51,911 nucleotides of DNA, from the NCBI GenBank assembly GCA_022774865.1, contig JALFLH010000018.1:1-51911 (forward strand), written 5' to 3'. Shown here in pieces: positions 51,144 through 51,911 of the stretch. The translations under genes were made by a program, and so were the position numbers. Source of the DNA: Clostridiales bacterium. GTDB lineage: Bacteria > Bacillota > Clostridia > Oscillospirales > Oscillospiraceae. How positions within the stretch are numbered: the first letter of the stretch is position 1; each line of letters starts with the position of its first letter. The notes beneath the pieces are model-generated. The model was not told where the DNA came from and ran no database searches. It was given only the letters and a program-made list of their open reading frames with translations.

Positions 51144-51575
51144 ATGAAGATTCGTGATGTAATGACCAATCCGGTGATTCGGATTGACCCGGAGGAATCG
51201 GTGGCGGTAGCGGCGCGCACGCTGGCGCATTATAATATCGGCGCACTGCCGGTCTGCGGAGGTGACGGAAGTGTTTGCGGGCTGGTGACGGATCGGGATC
51301 TGGTGACCCGATGCCTGGCAGCGGGACGCTCTCCCGCATCGACGCCGGTACGGGATGTGATGACGGTTGGACTGGTAACGGCACGGCCGGATATGGATGC
51401 GGGCGCGGCGGCTCACCTGATGGGCAGACAGCAGATCCGAAGACTTCCGGTTGTGGAAAACGGGCGGCTGTGCGGCATGGTCAGTCTTGGCGACCTGGCA
51501 GGCAAGGAGGAGTGCGCCTATGATGCGGGAGACGCCCTTACGGAGATCAGCAGTGGTCTTTCTGTGCGGGACTGA
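51144..51575 (+). CDS. Tandem CBS-domain protein
   Basis: The 143-residue protein has two CBS domains: KIRDVMTNPVIRIDPEESVA to LVTDRDLVTRCLA, and PVRDVMTVGLVTARPDM to RRLPVVENGRLCGMVSLGDL. Stand-alone CBS pairs bind adenine nucleotides and act as energy or stress sensors; the partner is unknown. AGGGAGGGA precedes the ATG. Its tail is short and polar. Confidence 0.9.
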   Translation: MKIRDVMTNPVIRIDPEESVAVAARTLAHYNIGALPVCGGDGSVCGLVTDRDLVTRCLAAGRSPASTPVRDVMTVGLVTARPDMDAGAAAHLMGRQQIRRLPVVENGRLCGMVSLGDLAGKEECAYDAGDALTEISSGLSVRD

Positions 51576-51636
51576 AAGAAAAATGTCGCTCAAGAAAAAA
51601 CACGAAAGAAATTTGTAGAAAGATGGAAAAAAGCCC

Positions 51637-51665
51637 TTGACAAGGGAGAATCCTCGTGCTAGAAT
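51637..51665 (+). promoter_or_regulatory. Promoter P1 of the probable rRNA operon
   Basis: TTGACA (51637-51642) and TAGAAT (51660-51665), 17-bp spacer, with an A-rich UP-like stretch upstream. Confidence 0.8.
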
Positions 51666-51752
51666 ATGCAAGCTGTCTGAGGAACGGCCTCTGAACGGCC
51701 GGGAGGGCAGCGAACAGCGTCGAAAAGAGTTTGAAAAAGAAGAAAAAAGTTC

Positions 51753-51781
51753 TTGACAAACGAATGAAGACGTGATATGAT
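51753..51781 (+). promoter_or_regulatory. Promoter P2 of the probable rRNA operon
   Basis: TTGACA (51753-51758) and TATGAT (51776-51781), 17-bp spacer, again behind an A-rich tract (GAAAAAGAAGAAAAAAG). Confidence 0.85.
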
Positions 51782-51911
51782 AAACAAGTTCACGGCGGAC
51801 GGAAAAGCCGCTTAGAACGAACACTGTACCTTGTAAATTGAATAACGTAAAGACGAACGAAAAGAACACCTTGGACAATAAATGGATTGTTTAAGCGATG
51901 AAGAATCGAGA
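51782..51911 (+). other. Probable leader of a 16S rRNA operon, cut by the window edge
   Basis: After P2 there is no coding frame. The stretch with CTTGTAAATTGAATAACG is like the text that often precedes clostridial rRNA genes. The 16S gene itself would begin beyond the right edge, so this is inferred. Confidence 0.55.

Overview
The window reads as a chromosomal segment of an anaerobic, GC-rich member of the Clostridia, most likely of the Oscillospirales (Ruminococcaceae/Oscillospiraceae type). The reasons are consensus sigma-A promoters, strong Shine-Dalgarno sequences, a CIRCE-controlled hrcA-grpE-dnaK-dnaJ operon, ParABS sites of the Bacillus type, a YaaT/RicT protein, a spore-cortex PdaA-like deacetylase, an electron-bifurcating NfnAB pair and a membrane pyrophosphatase-free, family II (CBS-DRTGG) pyrophosphatase. 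The genus cannot be told from the sequence alone. No tRNA, CRISPR array or intact transposase was seen.

Layout. 1-1860 is a small, AT-richer accessory patch: the C-terminal remnant of a large serine recombinase on the minus strand, abutted by a two-gene module (a small N/G/S-rich protein and a protein ending in an Abi_C/HEPN-like domain) that looks like a phage-defence or stress module. 1989-4460 (minus) holds hflC-hflK and a DUF1836 regulator. 4650-6789 holds a zinc-ribbon membrane protein, two parS sites and parA-parB, marking an origin-proximal location. 6813-11533 holds serS, an unknown gene, mscL and nfnA-nfnB (gltA). 11600-20820 is the rimP-nusA-ylxR-ylxQ-infB-rbfA-nrnA-truB translation operon, continuing into ribF and an orphan solute-binding-like protein.

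20925-30151 carries capA, thiN, a CtpE-like P-type ATPase, a MocR regulator, a degenerate ADP-ribosylglycohydrolase homologue, pdaA and a lipoprotein with an internal duplication. 30290-37839 carries asparaginase, the CBS-type pyrophosphatase, holB, ricT and an LTA synthase-type enzyme whose cytoplasmic N-terminus is a 13-residue Arg-rich tandem repeat. 37895-39870 (minus) holds prmA and a DUF4015 glycoside-hydrolase-like protein. 40088-43492 holds a YmfF/YmfH-type M16 peptidase pair and lgt. 43584-48914 (minus) holds a dCMP deaminase and the HrcA heat-shock operon.

49103-51023 (minus) is the most unusual locus: an ECF sigma factor overlapping a single-pass membrane protein with a short cytoplasmic N-terminus and a full extracellular serpin domain, placed exactly where the anti-sigma factor normally sits. 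This suggests a protease-sensing signalling pair. The window ends with a CBS-domain protein and tandem strong promoters with a leader that resembles the start of an rRNA operon lying just beyond the right edge.

All identities come from reading protein motifs and gene order; no database search was run.
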